The notes beneath the pieces were generated by a model that saw nothing but the letters and a program-made list of their open reading frames with translations, did no database searches and was not told the DNA's origin. Of a stretch of 64,000 nucleotides of DNA, positions 16,631-25,141 are shown piece by piece; position 1 is the first letter of the stretch, and each line of letters begins with the position of its first letter. The position numbers were made by a program, and so were the translations under genes. This DNA is from Paenibacillus tianmuensis (GTDB lineage Bacteria; Bacillota; Bacilli; Paenibacillales; NBRC-103111), in NCBI RefSeq assembly GCF_900100345.1, contig NZ_FMTT01000009.1:62001-126000 (forward strand). Reading direction: 5' to 3'.

Positions 16631-18472
16631 ATGCATTCGAGAGACAAAATTCGTAATATCGCCATCATCGCCCACGTCGACCACGGCAAAACAACGCTGG
16701 TGGATAAGCTACTTCAGCAATCGGGAACGTTCCGGGAGAACGAGGCAGTACAGGAACGCGCCATGGACTCGAACGATATCGAACGGGAACGCGGCATCAC
16801 CATTTTGGCGAAAAATACGGCCATCCAATACAAAGACTACTTGATCAATATCGTCGATACTCCGGGCCACGCCGACTTCGGCGGCGAAGTGGAACGGATT
16901 ATGAAAATGGTCGACGGCGTACTGCTTGTCGTCGACGCCTTCGAAGGAACGATGCCGCAGACGAAGTTCGTGCTGCGCAAAGCGCTGGAACAGCATCTGA
17001 CGCCGATCGTCGTCGTCAATAAAATCGACCGTCCGAACGCCAGACCGGCGGAAGTGGTCGATGAAGTGCTCGATCTGTTCATCGAGCTGGGAGCAGACGA
17101 CAATCAGCTTGACTTCCCGGTCGTTTACGGGTCGGGTCTTATGGGAATGTCCAGCCTGGACCCGGAAAAGCTGGGTGAAAACATGCAGGCGCTCTACGAT
17201 ACGATCGTCAACCATATCCCGGCGCCGACCGAGAAGGTCGACGAGCCTCTGCAGTTCCTGGTTACGCTGATGGATTATAACGAATATTTGGGCCGGATCG
17301 CCATCGGCCGCGTAAACCGCGGAATGGTGCGTCAAGGTCAGCCGATTGCGGTCATCAACCGCGAAGGGCAAGTGAAGCAGGCGCGCGTCGAGAAGCTTTT
17401 CGGCTTCCAAGGCTTGAAGCGCATCGAGATCGAAGAGGCAGGCGCGGGCGATATCATCGCGATCTCCGGGATCAAGGACATCAACATCGGGGAAACGCTG
17501 GCCGATCCGGCGAATCCTGAAGCGCTGCCGGTGTTGAAGATCGACGAGCCGACGCTGCAGATGACATTCCTCGTCAACAACAGCCCGTTTGCAGGCCGCG
17601 AAGGAAAATGGATAACGAGCCGCAAGCTGCGCGAGCGTCTGTTCAAAGAGCTGGAAACCGACGTCAGCCTTCGCGTCGACGAAACGGACAGCCCCGACGC
17701 GTTTATCGTATCGGGCCGCGGCGAGCTGCATCTCGGCATTTTGATCGAAAATATGCGCCGCGAAGGGTTCGAGCTGCAAGTATCGAAGCCGGAAGTCATC
17801 ATCCGCGTGATCGACGGCCAAAAAATGGAGCCGATCGAGCGACTGATTATCGATGTGCCGGAAGACAGCATGGGCTCCGTTATGGAGAGCCTCGGCACGC
17901 GTAAAGCCGAAATGGTCAACATGATCAACAACGGTTCCGGCAGCGTTCGCTTGGAGTTTCTCATTCCGGCCCGCGGCTTGATCGGGTACCGAACCTACTT
18001 CCTGACGCTGACTCGCGGCTACGGGGTCATGAACCATGCCTTCGACAGCTACGGTCCATATGCGGGCAGCGGCGTCGGCGGGCGTCACGAAGGGGTGCTG
18101 ATCTCCAGCGAATCGGGCACTTCCACGTTCTACGGCATGCTGTCGGTCGAAGACCGCGGCACCTTGTTCGTCGAGCCGGGCACGGAAGTTTACGAAGGCA
18201 TGATCGTCGGCGAGCATACTCGCGATAACGACATCATCGTCAACATTTGCAAGGAAAAGCAACTGACGAACGTCCGTTCGGCGACGAAGGAAGATACGGT
18301 CAAAATGAAAACGCCGCGGCTCTATTCGCTGGAGCAGGCGCTAGAATATTTGAACGACGACGAATACTGCGAAATTACGCCGAAATCGATTCGCCTCCGT
18401 AAAAAAATATTGAACAAAGGCGAGCGTGAACGCTTCGAAAAGCAGCGTAAAATGGCGGAAGCCAACGCTTAA
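16631..18472 (+). CDS. typA: Ribosome-associated GTPase TypA/BipA
   Basis: Translational GTPase of the EF-G/LepA group that binds 70S ribosomes and supports 50S assembly and stress adaptation. The G domain shows [16 protein letters not shown] (G1, residues ~12-27), the switch segment [29 protein letters not shown] (G3) and [13 protein letters not shown] (G4). Domains II, III and V and the TypA-specific C-terminal domain follow, with [19 protein letters not shown]. The product is 613 residues, the normal length. The ATG is preceded by AGAGAGGA at some distance. ylaH follows, as in the ylaG-ylaH order of B. subtilis. Confidence 0.98.
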   Translation: MHSRDKIRNIAIIAHVDHGKTTLVDKLLQQSGTFRENEAVQERAMDSNDIERERGITILAKNTAIQYKDYLINIVDTPGHADFGGEVERIMKMVDGVLLVVDAFEGTMPQTKFVLRKALEQHLTPIVVVNKIDRPNARPAEVVDEVLDLFIELGADDNQLDFPVVYGSGLMGMSSLDPEKLGENMQALYDTIVNHIPAPTEKVDEPLQFLVTLMDYNEYLGRIAIGRVNRGMVRQGQPIAVINREGQVKQARVEKLFGFQGLKRIEIEEAGAGDIIAISGIKDINIGETLADPANPEALPVLKIDEPTLQMTFLVNNSPFAGREGKWITSRKLRERLFKELETDVSLRVDETDSPDAFIVSGRGELHLGILIENMRREGFELQVSKPEVIIRVIDGQKMEPIERLIIDVPEDSMGSVMESLGTRKAEMVNMINNGSGSVRLEFLIPARGLIGYRTYFLTLTRGYGVMNHAFDSYGPYAGSGVGGRHEGVLISSESGTSTFYGMLSVEDRGTLFVEPGTEVYEGMIVGEHTRDNDIIVNICKEKQLTNVRSATKEDTVKMKTPRLYSLEQALEYLNDDEYCEITPKSIRLRKKILNKGERERFEKQRKMAEANA

Positions 18473-18497
18473 TTCAACTCAATAAACAAGACGCGGG

Positions 18498-18524
18498 AAG
18501 CTCTGAGCAATCGGAGCTTTCTTT
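18498..18524 (+). terminator. Short hairpin between typA and ylaH
   Basis: AAGCTCTGA (18498-18506) pairs with TCGGAGCTT (18511-18519) across a GCAA tetraloop. The following tract is TTCTTTGC, so termination is probably partial. Confidence 0.55.
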
Positions 18525-18549
18525 GCAAGTCTACATAAGGAGGATTCCG

Positions 18550-18822
18550 ATGCTCGAATGGCTGAGGGCGCATCCGTTTGTGACATGGATCATCATCTTC
18601 GTGCTGATTACTTACGTGTACAATAAAGTGTTCAAGACGCGGAAACTGCCGATTCTGAAAGACGCTATCATTTACCTGATGCTGGCTCTCGGATCGGGGA
18701 TGCTTCTATTCTTTCAACTGGCGGGGCTGCCGATTGTGCTCAGCCTGACCATCGCGGTCGTTTTGATGCTGATGGTGCGGATTCGCTATTACGTTCAGGA
18801 CCGGGAAAACCGCAAATCGTAA
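18550..18822 (+). CDS. ylaH: YlaH-like small membrane protein
   Basis: A 90-residue protein with two or three hydrophobic segments (FVTWIIIFVLITYVYNKVF, DAIIYLMLALGSGMLLFF, LPIVLSLTIAVVLMLMV) and a basic, charged C-terminus. Its position directly after typA, its size and the segment KVFKTRKLPILKDAIIYLML fit the YlaH family of Bacillales, whose function is not known. The ATG at 18550 follows AAGGAGGATTCCG, which is better than the GTG/TTG-type starts upstream. Confidence 0.85.
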   Translation: MLEWLRAHPFVTWIIIFVLITYVYNKVFKTRKLPILKDAIIYLMLALGSGMLLFFQLAGLPIVLSLTIAVVLMLMVRIRYYVQDRENRKS

Positions 18823-18851
18823 GGGCTTGGCCCGATGGAGGTGCTTGGCTG

Positions 18852-19316
18852 ATGTCGGACTTCTGGCTAGTCCCCTTATCGTGGGACGGGGAAACGGCTC
18901 TGCTTGGCGGAGAAAGGCTTCGGCTTGAGCCTGCGGACCTCAGGATGCGTTTTCTGGAAGCGATGGGACGAATTCACCCGCGGCTGCTGATGATGTTCAA
19001 AGCGCATTTGCTGCCGGAGGACGAGTCGGGCGAGGTTTGCGGTACGGAGGAACTCCCGTTTGCACTCGCGCAATCCGGCGATATTCGATTGTCCGCCGCA
19101 GCTGAGCCTTCGGAGACCATGGCTGTTACGGATGCGCTGCCGACTTGGCGTCTGTCCCATTGTGCTGAAGCGTATTTGAACCGGATGCTGACGGCACGGG
19201 AAGCGGCTGGGCTGCTCCGGCAAGTCGAAGCCGAACCGGAGGCGGAGCGATGGCTGAATGCTATGCGGACATGGACGGCCAGCGGCCGTCAAGTGATTTT
19301 GCTGAGAGAGGACTGA
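18852..19316 (+). CDS. Hypothetical protein
   Basis: Not recognised. A 154-residue soluble protein without signal peptide, membrane segment or cysteine motif. The N-terminus (MSDFWLVPLSWDGETALLGG) is beta-like, and the C-terminal half is helical (CAEAYLNRMLTAREAAGLLRQ). The ATG follows GGAGGTGCTTGGCTG. It lies 29 bp after ylaH and its stop is 6 bp before the next gene, so it is probably co-expressed with both. Codon use and GC resemble the neighbours, arguing for a real gene, probably lineage-restricted. Confidence 0.75.
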   Translation: MSDFWLVPLSWDGETALLGGERLRLEPADLRMRFLEAMGRIHPRLLMMFKAHLLPEDESGEVCGTEELPFALAQSGDIRLSAAAEPSETMAVTDALPTWRLSHCAEAYLNRMLTAREAAGLLRQVEAEPEAERWLNAMRTWTASGRQVILLRED

Positions 19317-19322
19317 GAGCTC

Positions 19323-19598
19323 GTGAATTTACAGGATGCGGTGTTCAATTGGCTGCAGATCAGTATTGTGGCGGAGGCTCGGCCGGACGACCAGGCAGCA
19401 TCGGAAACGAGAGATTTTTTTGAAACGATCCTGCGGGAGGACCATCATCTCGAACGGTTCGTCCGTACGGCCGACGAAGAGACCTATACGGTGGAGTACG
19501 AAGAGGCCGGGGGCGTCCGCCATACGAAAAGGTTCGACAGCGAGCTCGCCGAGCAGCTTTTAACGGATATTAACTCGAATCCGAAATACAATGATTGA
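19323..19598 (+). CDS. Hypothetical protein
   Basis: Not recognised. A 91-residue acidic protein starting at a GTG behind AGAGAGGACTGAGAGCTC. The sequence (LQDAVFNWLQISIVAEARPD, then a beta-rich ETYTVEYEEAGGVRHTKRF) suggests a small alpha/beta fold with no membrane segment. It is coupled to the gene upstream (6-bp gap). The gap that follows contains the promoter of the next gene, so this gene ends the typA-ylaH transcription unit. Confidence 0.65.
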   Translation: MNLQDAVFNWLQISIVAEARPDDQAASETRDFFETILREDHHLERFVRTADEETYTVEYEEAGGVRHTKRFDSELAEQLLTDINSNPKYND

Positions 19599-19689
19599 CA
19601 TATAACCCCGGACGGCGAGATACAATAAAAATATCATTGTCCGAAGGGAGTGTCCGTGATAACTGCTGGTAGCTGGTACCTAACCCGTA

Positions 19690-19698
19690 TGCTATAAT
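19690..19698 (+). promoter_or_regulatory. Extended -10 promoter of the PNPOx-like gene
   Basis: TGCTATAAT (19690-19698) is a perfect extended -10. The matching -35 (TAGCTG at 19670-19675) is poor, which is common for extended -10 promoters. Transcription should start near 19705, about 35 bases before the ATG. Confidence 0.7.
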
Positions 19699-19739
19699 GG
19701 TCTTAGATTCGGAGACAAACCTTTACAGGAGGGGAACCT

Positions 19740-20192
19740 ATGACCGAAACGATCACAGCCTTGTCGGAACAGCTCTTCGATCTACTCCAAAAGGATTCGT
19801 TCGCTCTCTTGAGCACGATCGATCATGAAACCGGTTCGCCTGCGACAAGCGCCATTTCGTGGCTATTCGCTAAAGACCGGACGACGGTTCGTTTTGCCGT
19901 CGACCAGCGTTCGCGCATTTTGACGAACATCAAGCAGCATGCGCATGTGAATTTGACGGTTATCGGCGCCGGCTCCGTCTTCGTGATTTACGGAAGCGCG
20001 CGTCAGGTTGCCGAAGCTCTTGACGAGGTTCCGTTCAAGCTGGCTTGCTATGATATTGACATTGCTTCGGTGCGCGATGCGATGTTCTACGGAGCACGTA
20101 TTTCCGTTGCGCCTGAATATGAAAAAACGTACGACAAGCGTGCCGCTGAGAAGCTGGACACGCAAGTGTTCGACGCGATGCAAAAAGCCTAA
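19740..20192 (+). CDS. Pyridoxamine 5'-phosphate oxidase-like flavin-binding protein
   Basis: A 150-residue split-barrel protein. LLQKDSFALLSTIDHETGSPATS at the N-terminus and the strand pattern TTVRFAVDQRSRILTNIKQH are typical of the PNPOx-like FMN-binding fold, in which small members act as general stress or flavin/haem-binding proteins. Nothing distinguishes a true PdxH activity, and the length is too short for a classical PdxH (~210). The ATG follows ACAGGAGGGGAACCT. The gene has its own promoter and a terminator overlapping its stop codon, so it is monocistronic. Confidence 0.8.
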   Translation: MTETITALSEQLFDLLQKDSFALLSTIDHETGSPATSAISWLFAKDRTTVRFAVDQRSRILTNIKQHAHVNLTVIGAGSVFVIYGSARQVAEALDEVPFKLACYDIDIASVRDAMFYGARISVAPEYEKTYDKRAAEKLDTQVFDAMQKA

Positions 20193-20217
20193 GACCGTTT
20201 GCTGTCCTAGGCTTTTT
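20182..20217. terminator. Bidirectional terminator overlapping the PNPOx-like stop codon
   Basis: AAAAAGCCTA (20182-20191) pairs perfectly with TAGGCTTTTT (20208-20217), with extra T. It separates this gene from the convergent ylaJ-like gene. Confidence 0.9.
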
Positions 20218-20265
20218 TTCCACCTCAAAAGACCGTTACGGATAGCTGCCTGGACTTGCGGACGA

Positions 20266-20799
20266 TTACCTTTGAGCAGGCGGCTGCGATTGCAGCGGAT
20301 TCACGTCACGCGGCATCTGCGGAACGATTCGGCCGATAATGGCCGCCATTTCCTCAGCGAAGCCATTGATCGGTCTGCCATTCATCGCTTGCTGCCTGAT
20401 GTTCCACAAGCGCTGGTTTAAATCCATATCCGCGGTTACAAGCGCATCCACTCCGTACGGATCTTTTTTGAGCGCCTCCGCGACAGACAGCTTGATCGTT
20501 CCGACTTTCGCGCGATCCATTGCAGCCGGGACGTTGATTCCCACGACGGCCGTATTGCCGAAGACGACGCAATTGGCGCTCTCGACATTCGGCACGCTGA
20601 CGGCGATTTGCTCCAGCCTGTTGGCCACGGCGCGGGGGTCCTGAATTTCTTTTTTCTGCGGTGCCGTTTGCTTTACTTGTACTTGCCGGTTCGAATCGGC
20701 GCTCTGCGGGGGGGCAGCTCCATTTTTTGGTGCTTGGTTACATCCTGACACGACAGCGGACAACATCAAGAGAGTCGCGACAAACATTTTCATCAGCAT
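20266..20799 (-). CDS. YhcN/YlaJ-family sporulation lipoprotein
   Basis: A 177-residue lipoprotein. The signal ends in a lipobox, SAVVSGC, with the modified Cys at about residue 20, followed by a Gln/Pro/Ser-rich linker. The folded domain (ANRLEQIAVSVPNVESANCV, then VVGINVPAAMDRAKVGTIKL and DALVTADMDLNQRLWNIR) resembles the YhcN/YlaJ family found in spore inner membranes. Its position next to phoH (ylaK) supports a YlaJ relation. Start choice between the ATGs at 20799 and 20793 is open; AAAGGA lies just upstream. It is transcribed divergently from phoH. Confidence 0.9.
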   Translation of the reverse strand: MLMKMFVATLLMLSAVVSGCNQAPKNGAAPPQSADSNRQVQVKQTAPQKKEIQDPRAVANRLEQIAVSVPNVESANCVVFGNTAVVGINVPAAMDRAKVGTIKLSVAEALKKDPYGVDALVTADMDLNQRLWNIRQQAMNGRPINGFAEEMAAIIGRIVPQMPRDVNPLQSQPPAQR

Positions 20800-20896
20800 T
20801 CGTCCTTTCTTTTCGTCATCGGCTTTGGCTAGTTTGTCCTGACGGGAAAATTCCTATGTACTGAGCCGAACCAAACACCGAACCTGGGAGGGACTC

Positions 20897-22234
20897 ATGA
20901 TGAAAAAAATTTATGTGCTGGATACCAATGTGCTGCTGCAGGACCCGAACGCGATTTACGCTTTTGAAGATAACGATATTATTATTCCGGCCGTCGTCTT
21001 GGAGGAAATCGATTCCAAGAAACGCAACGCCGACGAACTGGGGCGCAATGCGCGCCAAATCTCCCGGATGCTTGACGGGCTCCGCAGCGACGGCCGGCTG
21101 TTCGAAGGCATCGGGCTTCCCGGCGGCGGCAGCCTGAAGGTGGAGCTGAACCATCGGAGCTTCTCGAAGCTGCAGGAAGTGTTCGCCGAAGTGACGAATG
21201 ACAACCGAATTTTGGCGGTGGCGCTTAATTATTTGCTGGAAGAGAAGGAGAAATCCGATCCGAAGCCGGTTATTCTGGTCAGCAAGGACATGCTCGTCCG
21301 GATCAAAGCCGACGTGCTGGGCATTACGGCACAAGATTATTTGACGGACCGGGTCGTTAATGTGGCCGGAGATATTTACACCGGGCATCTGACCTTGCTG
21401 GTGCATCCTTCGGTCATCGACGAGTTTTACACGTACCGCTATTTAAGCATCAATTCGCTGCAGCTCGGCTATACGCTTCATCCTCACGAGTTCGTGATCC
21501 TGAAAGACGAGATGGGCACCAGTAAGTCGGCGCTGCTTAAAGTGAATGCCGACGGGAAGAAGCTGGATCCGCTTTACCTCAGCAACGATCCGATCTGGGG
21601 AATCGCGGCGCGGAACGCCCAGCAGCGGATGGCTCTGGAGCTGCTGCTTAACGACGATATTCCGCTGGTTACGCTGACGGGGAAAGCAGGCACGGGGAAA
21701 ACGCTCCTGACGCTTGCTGCGGGCTTATTGAAGGTTGAGGATGAAAGGAAGTATAAGAAGCTGCTGATTGCCCGTCCCGTCGTTCCGATGGGCAAGGACA
21801 TCGGTTACTTGCCGGGAGAAAAAGAGGAAAAACTGCGGCCGTGGATGCAGCCCATTTACGATAATTTAGAGTATTTGTTCGATACGAAAAAGCCTGGCGA
21901 TATCGATAAAATATTGGCAGGGCTCGGCAGTATTCAAGTCGAAGCGCTGACCTACATCCGCGGGCGGTCCATTCCCGGCCAGTTCATCATCATCGACGAA
22001 GCGCAGAACCTGTCCAAACATGAGGTGAAAACGATCGTTTCCCGCGTCGGCGAGGGCAGTAAGATCGTTCTACTGGGTGATCCCGAGCAGATCGATCATC
22101 CGTATCTAGACGCCTCAAGCAACGGCCTTACGTACGTTGTAGAGCGCTTTAAGGAGCAAACGATCAGCGGGCACATCATGTTGGAGCGCGGGGAACGCTC
22201 ACATCTGGCGCAGCTTGCCGCTGATTTGCTGTAA
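20897..22234 (+). CDS. phoH: PIN-PhoH fusion protein (PhoH2/YlaK type)
   Basis: A 445-residue protein with an N-terminal PIN nuclease domain (residues ~1-140; KIYVLDTNVLLQDPNAIY with the acidic metal-site residues) and a C-terminal PhoH ATPase domain. The ATPase shows Walker A LTGKAGTGKTLLTLAAG near 258-274, RPVVPMGKDIGYLPGEKEEK and Walker B FIIIDEAQNLSKHE followed by VLLGDPEQIDHPYLD. PIN-PhoH proteins are thought to be RNA helicase/ribonucleases. The start codon follows GGGAGGGACTC; the neighbouring minus-strand lipoprotein gene reproduces the ylaJ-ylaK arrangement. Confidence 0.95.
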   Translation: MMKKIYVLDTNVLLQDPNAIYAFEDNDIIIPAVVLEEIDSKKRNADELGRNARQISRMLDGLRSDGRLFEGIGLPGGGSLKVELNHRSFSKLQEVFAEVTNDNRILAVALNYLLEEKEKSDPKPVILVSKDMLVRIKADVLGITAQDYLTDRVVNVAGDIYTGHLTLLVHPSVIDEFYTYRYLSINSLQLGYTLHPHEFVILKDEMGTSKSALLKVNADGKKLDPLYLSNDPIWGIAARNAQQRMALELLLNDDIPLVTLTGKAGTGKTLLTLAAGLLKVEDERKYKKLLIARPVVPMGKDIGYLPGEKEEKLRPWMQPIYDNLEYLFDTKKPGDIDKILAGLGSIQVEALTYIRGRSIPGQFIIIDEAQNLSKHEVKTIVSRVGEGSKIVLLGDPEQIDHPYLDASSNGLTYVVERFKEQTISGHIMLERGERSHLAQLAADLL

Positions 22235-22245
22235 GGAGCTTAATG

Positions 22246-22296
22246 AAAAAACGGTGATGCCAACGATACGAATCGATCGTTGCACCACCGTTTTTT
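22246..22296. terminator. Bidirectional terminator after phoH
   Basis: AAAAAACGGTG (22246-22256) pairs with CACCGTTTTTT (22286-22296), with an inner stem CAACGAT (22261-22267)/ATCGTTG (22276-22282). It serves phoH and the converging reverse-strand cluster. Confidence 0.9.
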
Positions 22297-22327
22297 GTTG
22301 AATAAGCTGCTAAGGGGATCGCCGGTT

Positions 22328-22858
22328 TTACCGTTCCGGCGAATAAATCCATTCCACAGCGCCGCCGTAGGCGCGGGCAATGCCTTCCGCAAGCTCGGCC
22401 AGTTGGGCTTCGATGGCGAAGGCAGAGCCGCCTCCCGGCTCCGGCCAGGCTGCAAGCAAATGCTCCTCAAGCTGCGCTTCCGCCTGCTGCGGCTCGAAGG
22501 CCCGTCCAAGCTCCGCAGCAGCCCGCAGCCGGAATAAGGCGACAAGCTCCGCATATAGGTAAACGTTCTCCAAGCGGCTGACAAAGCCGTAATCGCCGAA
22601 GGCCGGATACATCGTGACTGGAGTTGGAAGCAGCAGCACGTTTAGCTCCTCGGAAGGAATGGCATACTGCTCCAAAATAGGTCTGAGCCGCTCCAGCTCT
22701 TCCGGGAACGAAAAAATCATCAACTCCTTGTCACGGTCGAACAAGGCGGTTTTTCCGGCCAACGCTTTAACAATCTGGGCATAATAGCCGGCCCGCTTGT
22801 CTTCGGGCAGATCCAGGGCTGCCGCATATTTGTGAACGGGCTCCGTCAACGTCTTCAC
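22328..22858 (-). CDS. Hypothetical protein, third gene of the reverse-strand cluster
   Basis: Not recognised. 176 residues with no signal peptide or transmembrane helix. It has a helical N-terminus (VHKYAAALDLPEDKRAGYYA), a beta-like centre with Pro-rich LLLPTPVTMYPAFGDYGF, and an Ala/Glu-rich helical C-terminus. The gap from the upstream exported coiled-coil gene is 34 bp, so the two are probably co-transcribed. The start follows a GAAGAGGAGCGTGAAG stretch on the coding strand. Codon use is like that of the neighbours. Confidence 0.7.
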   Translation of the reverse strand: MKTLTEPVHKYAAALDLPEDKRAGYYAQIVKALAGKTALFDRDKELMIFSFPEELERLRPILEQYAIPSEELNVLLLPTPVTMYPAFGDYGFVSRLENVYLYAELVALFRLRAAAELGRAFEPQQAEAQLEEHLLAAWPEPGGGSAFAIEAQLAELAEGIARAYGGAVEWIYSPER

Positions 22859-22892
22859 GCTCCTCTTCTTCCGGATCGGCTCAGCTTAAAAG

Positions 22893-24008
22893 CTATAAGG
22901 CCAGCTTCAGCATGATGCTTAACTTTCCTTCCTCCAGCCGGACGCCGGTTACCTGCAAAAACGAGGCGATATGTTGGGGGTAGATCCCCAAATTAAAGCT
23001 TTTTTCGAATTCCTCCACCGTCGTGGAAGGCAGGGAAAAGCCGTTGAACTGCATTTCTAAAATCCGGAACCGGATAAACGGTTTGCTTGTTCCGTCTTCC
23101 ATTGCGGCCATTTCGTAGCTTCCCCGGATCATGACGGCAATACCGCCTTCCTGCCCGGAGGCCGATATTTGATCGGGATAGAAGTGAAACGTCAGATTGC
23201 GGAACCGTTCGTCTTTTTTGCGCAAAAAATCGTTTAACTCGCTGTCCGTCATCTGAAACGTATAATTTACCCCGTTCATGACCAGATTGCCGTTCTTGTT
23301 CATGTCGCCGCCGGACGTCACCAGCTCGGGAAGCTGCTGCATCGCGCCCGCAAGCGCCTGGAAGTACGTTTTGAACAGCGGGATGCCCTTGTCCTCCCAC
23401 AGCTTGTTAAGCTCGAGCATCTGCTGCTGAAGCAGCGCTGCCTGCTCCTTGCTATCGGCCAGCTGAGCGTTCACTTCTTTCTGGAGTGCGGCAAGCCGTT
23501 CCCGCTGCTGCAAGTAACGCTCTTTCGTCTGCTGGAGGGAGGTGTGGGCTTCGGCCAACTCCTTTTTGACCGAGGTCAGCCGCTGCCATGCATCCGTATG
23601 ACGCTGCAGCGCTTGTTTATCGTTGTGCAGAATCATTTGCAGATAGTCGAGCACCGAAACCGCATCGGAGAACGAACCGACAGAAAACAGCAGGGTCCAC
23701 AGCGAATCGCGGTCGCCCATATAATAAGAGCGGACGACTTTGGCGGCGTGTATTTTAGCCTCGCTTGTGGAATGCTCCGCTTCGCGAATTTGCTGTTCCG
23801 CGCTCTGCATCTGCGTTTGGAGCTTGATTTCCTGATCGGCAATGCGGCTTAGCTCCTGATCGATCTCATAGATGGTAAGGCCTTTCTGCAGCAAGCTTCT
23901 ATCCGCTTGTCTGCTCTCCGCATACGCGGAATAGGGCCACAAGGCGGATAAACACCCATATACCGAGAAAAGCGCAAGGATAGCCCATTGGCGTATATTC
24001 ACACGCAT
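22893..24008 (-). CDS. Exported coiled-coil protein of unknown function
   Basis: 371 residues. The signal peptide (WAILALFSVYGCLSALWPYS, likely cut after AYA) directs export. Residues ~35-215 are a long, heptad-rich coiled coil resembling the N-terminal part of PcsB/CwlO-type peptidoglycan hydrolases, including the segment SYYMGDRDSLWTLLFSVGSF. The C-terminal ~150 residues are beta-rich and contain none of the NlpC/P60, CHAP or M23 catalytic motifs, so it is not itself a hydrolase of those classes. It may be a regulator or scaffold at the cell wall; that is inference. A terminator-like hairpin lies in the 97-bp gap to the upstream lipoprotein gene. Confidence 0.75.
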   Translation of the reverse strand: MRVNIRQWAILALFSVYGCLSALWPYSAYAESRQADRSLLQKGLTIYEIDQELSRIADQEIKLQTQMQSAEQQIREAEHSTSEAKIHAAKVVRSYYMGDRDSLWTLLFSVGSFSDAVSVLDYLQMILHNDKQALQRHTDAWQRLTSVKKELAEAHTSLQQTKERYLQQRERLAALQKEVNAQLADSKEQAALLQQQMLELNKLWEDKGIPLFKTYFQALAGAMQQLPELVTSGGDMNKNGNLVMNGVNYTFQMTDSELNDFLRKKDERFRNLTFHFYPDQISASGQEGGIAVMIRGSYEMAAMEDGTSKPFIRFRILEMQFNGFSLPSTTVEEFEKSFNLGIYPQHIASFLQVTGVRLEEGKLSIMLKLAL

Positions 24009-24061
24009 GTCCCTCCCGTCCTTTCAACTAAAGATTATCATAGGAATGGGAAAAACATGAC

Positions 24062-24091
24062 AAAAAAATTCCACGGCGCTGTGCCATGGAA
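24062..24091 (-). terminator. Terminator-like hairpin after the lipoprotein gene
   Basis: On the minus strand TTCCATGG pairs with CCGTGGAA (one G-U pair) across a short loop and is followed by TTTTTTT (24068-24062). Confidence 0.7.
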
Positions 24092-24105
24092 GGGCTTCCG
24101 TCACG

Positions 24106-25050
24106 TTACTTTTTGCCCGCTTGAGGCTTGGGGAGCAAACGTAAAATGTCTTCCGCATGTTTTACCTGCTTCGGCGTTTCTTTCGTAAAGACAGGTGTCT
24201 GATTGATCTCTTGCACCTTGTACGTCCATTCCACGCTGTTTTTTGCATCGTTTCCGCCTTCGACCGAAAAATAAAGCTTTCCGGTTTGCTCACGGATAAA
24301 ACCTTGATTGTCGATCAAGATACTTAGCGTCGTAGGAGCTTCCATCTTGATCCGCTCCAGCGATGTTTTCCATTCCCCGGTTTGTCCCGTGCCGCTCAGT
24401 CCGCTGGTCATCAGCTCGTTAAGCGCGGACGGAAGTGCGGTTGTGAAATATTTTGCCGCTTCCTGCTTGTTCTTGTCCGTCACCGTAAGCGTAATACGCT
24501 TCGCCGGTTCGCCGTCGGCAAGCTTCTCGTCCTTACTGCCAGGCTGCAGCCAATTCGGGTTGACGCCTTCCAGCAGCTTGCCGGTAAGGGAAGCGCTCAG
24601 TCTTCCGGTGTTTTTGAGCTTGTCCGCTTGTTTGTCCAATGGCAGCATCAAATATTCGTCCGCCTTCGTAATGGCTGGCATCTGCAGATACATTTTGTTA
24701 TCTTTAAGAAGAAACGGCAGTTCGATGGGCGAGGCCGCGCCTTTCGGCGTTAGTTTGACCGAGGTTTCCATTCGGACCGGATCTGCCAGCGAGACGAGCC
24801 CGCTGTATTCAAATTTGCTTTCTTTGACCAGGCCTAGCAAAGCGGCAGTTACTGGCTGCGAGCCCGAAAATAAAGAAGCGTCCAGTTTCAAGTCCGCTTC
24901 CCCGGCATATCGGTAGCTTTGGATTTGCTCCTGCTTGGCGACCGCTTGCATTAAATCCTGCTTTACCTGCTGATGATCGGTGCAGGCGGACGTGAGCAAA
25001 ACGGTACAGCTAATAAGCGCCGCGCAGAAGACGGTTCGTGGTTTAAACAA
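24106..25050 (-). CDS. Lipoprotein, DUF6612/LppX-like
   Basis: A 314-residue lipoprotein with signal peptide and lipobox LTSAC (Cys23). The mature part begins with a helical TDHQQVKQDLMQAVAKQEQI and continues with many beta strands (YRYAGEADLKLDASLFSGSQ, KMYLQMPAITKADEYLMLPL, LSILIDNQGFIREQTGKLYF), suggesting the LolA/LppX-like fold of DUF6612-type lipoproteins found in spore formers. The role is unknown. It is the first gene of the reverse-strand cluster and is divergent from the methyltransferase gene; the shared 91-bp gap contains TATAAT on the minus strand near 25090-25085. Confidence 0.75.
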   Translation of the reverse strand: MFKPRTVFCAALISCTVLLTSACTDHQQVKQDLMQAVAKQEQIQSYRYAGEADLKLDASLFSGSQPVTAALLGLVKESKFEYSGLVSLADPVRMETSVKLTPKGAASPIELPFLLKDNKMYLQMPAITKADEYLMLPLDKQADKLKNTGRLSASLTGKLLEGVNPNWLQPGSKDEKLADGEPAKRITLTVTDKNKQEAAKYFTTALPSALNELMTSGLSGTGQTGEWKTSLERIKMEAPTTLSILIDNQGFIREQTGKLYFSVEGGNDAKNSVEWTYKVQEINQTPVFTKETPKQVKHAEDILRLLPKPQAGKK

Positions 25051-25141
25051 GGCTCTGCTTCCTCTCCTATTTTTCTCATCCTATATTATAGCGAGTGGGG
25101 GAGGTTTTGTCTTTAGTAATTTGGCGAGAGGCGGTAGGCGC

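Noticed and set aside
16596-16844. A TTG-started frame behind AAGGAG that overlaps the typA start
   Set aside because: Most of it is a shadow of typA; only the ribosome binding site speaks for it, so at best a short leader.
16709-18262. A 517-codon open frame antisense to typA
   Set aside because: Shadow of a highly GC-biased real gene; no start site signal, and the sense strand encodes unmistakable TypA.
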